Source: Biomphalaria glabrata
Taxonomy: Eukaryota; Mollusca; Gastropoda; Planorbidae
DNA: 64,000 nucleotides
NCBI RefSeq assembly: GCF_947242115.1
Contig: NC_074718.1
Coordinates: 45,548,699 to 45,612,698, forward strand
Direction of reading: 5' to 3'
Positions 63,361-64,000 of this stretch are shown piece by piece. Every line of letters starts with the position of its first letter. Positions within the stretch are counted from its first letter, which is position 1. A model generated the notes under the pieces. It ran no database searches. It was not told the origin of the DNA and saw only the letters and a list, made by a program, of their open reading frames with translations. A program made the position numbers and the translations under genes.

Positions 63361-63904
63361 TTTTTTTTTTTAAGTTGATCGAGTCTGAAATATTGAGGTT
63401 CTTATAAAATAAAAGATTTTATATTCTATAGAAGTCTATAGTTATAAATCTATTAGCGAACGACTTTATTCTCTAAACAAGGTTTTATCTCCCCCTTAGT
63501 TTAGTACATTTTCTATGAAAAACTAAATTAATTCTTTACAACTAATTGATTTACTAACTGTTTTTTTTTTATTGATTCTTGTGTTGTCATCGATACTGAA
63601 TAATCGTGCAAAGTTTTAACTTGATCCGAGAATGGGAAGTGGGAGAAAAAAAACGTGTACAAGTTTCCATCAAGACAGAGTTGATATATGATAAGAGGGT
63701 TTGTTATGGAGTGCAAATGTGTGTTCGTTTCTAATATGACGGCAAAAACTAGAACACATTACACACGACTGTCCATTACACACCAGTGCATACTACACAA
63801 TACATTACACACAAGCGCACACTTCACACTATGTTTAATGTTTTATTGATACATGCGACCTTTGTTTGGGACCCATCAACTCAAGAAAGCATTTTTTAAA
63901 AACT

Positions 63905-63966
63905 GGAACAGACGCAAAATAAAGCAGTGAGGTTCATAACAAACGAATATTCACATTTGATTAGAG
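63905..63966 (+). mobile_element. LINE L-A RT fragment
   Basis: Reads LEQTQNKAVRFITNEYSHLI, as at 50,945. It is cut at 63,966 by the start of a hAT MITE. Confidence 0.7.
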
Positions 63967-64000
63967 CAGCGGTTCTCAACCTTTTAAGCTCGGCGACCCC
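63967..64000. mobile_element. hAT-type MITE, left end, truncated by window edge
   Basis: CAGCGGTTCTCAACCTTTTA then CTCGGCGACCCC is the typical left end of a widespread hAT non-autonomous group (CAGxGGTTCTCAACC). The 8 bases before it (GATTAGAG) would be the target duplication. Confidence 0.7.

Larger units (their letters stand above)
61403..64000. other. SLC6 intron 3 (to window end)
   Basis: No further SLC6 exon was recognised before the edge. It contains an L-A tail (61,493), SINE-1 (61,590), an L-A fragment (62,333-62,760), a partial SINE-2 (63,235), a repeat shared with 33.6 kb (63,590), a LINE fragment (63,905) and the start of a hAT MITE (63,967). The bases at 62,770-63,110 and 63,710-63,900 hold nothing I can name. 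Confidence 0.65.

Overview
This is a eukaryotic, AT-rich, repeat-dense window. It most likely comes from a heterobranch (pulmonate, planorbid-like) snail. The evidence is intron-rich animal genes with GT-AG junctions, several tRNA-derived SINE families, LINE fragments, and a very high density of the palindromic word AGATCTAGA, which I associate with Biomphalaria/Bulinus-type genomes. The species call is inference.

Four host genes can be read. (1) 2,997-27,547, minus strand: a complete class V P4-ATPase (ATP10-type lipid flippase). I resolved 23 coding exons with consistent phases and GT-AG ends, giving 1,279 residues. (2) 35,675-44,677, plus strand: COMMD8, five coding exons, 191 residues, whose last exon of 13 codons lies beyond a 5-kb intron filled by a SINE and a decayed hAT transposon. 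(3) 47,485-50,880, minus strand: UQCRQ (complex III subunit 8), two coding exons, 83 residues. (4) 58,468-61,402 and onward past the window edge, plus strand: the first three coding exons of an SLC6 Na+/Cl- coupled transporter, most like glycine transporters.

ATP10 and COMMD8 are divergent neighbours about 8 kb apart. Human COMMD8 and ATP10D are also head-to-head neighbours at 4p12, so this looks like very old conserved microsynteny. There is no operon-like logic otherwise: the genes serve membrane lipid asymmetry, endosomal trafficking/NF-kB regulation, respiration and amino-acid uptake.

The rest is repeats. ATP10 introns hold seven tandem arrays, two of which are amplifications of a splice junction (a donor in intron 7, an acceptor in intron 13). 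Intron 1 holds a young LTR-flanked non-autonomous element with one 584-codon frame and no polymerase. Other items are two families of solo LTRs, three tRNA-derived SINE families, several LINE families, a Helentron-like element inside the UQCRQ intron, a TTAA-flanked MITE family, a MITE with 46-bp inverted ends, a hAT MITE with an intact 8-bp target duplication, and large AGATCTAG-rich low-complexity tracts. No rRNA, functional tRNA gene or CRISPR array was seen.
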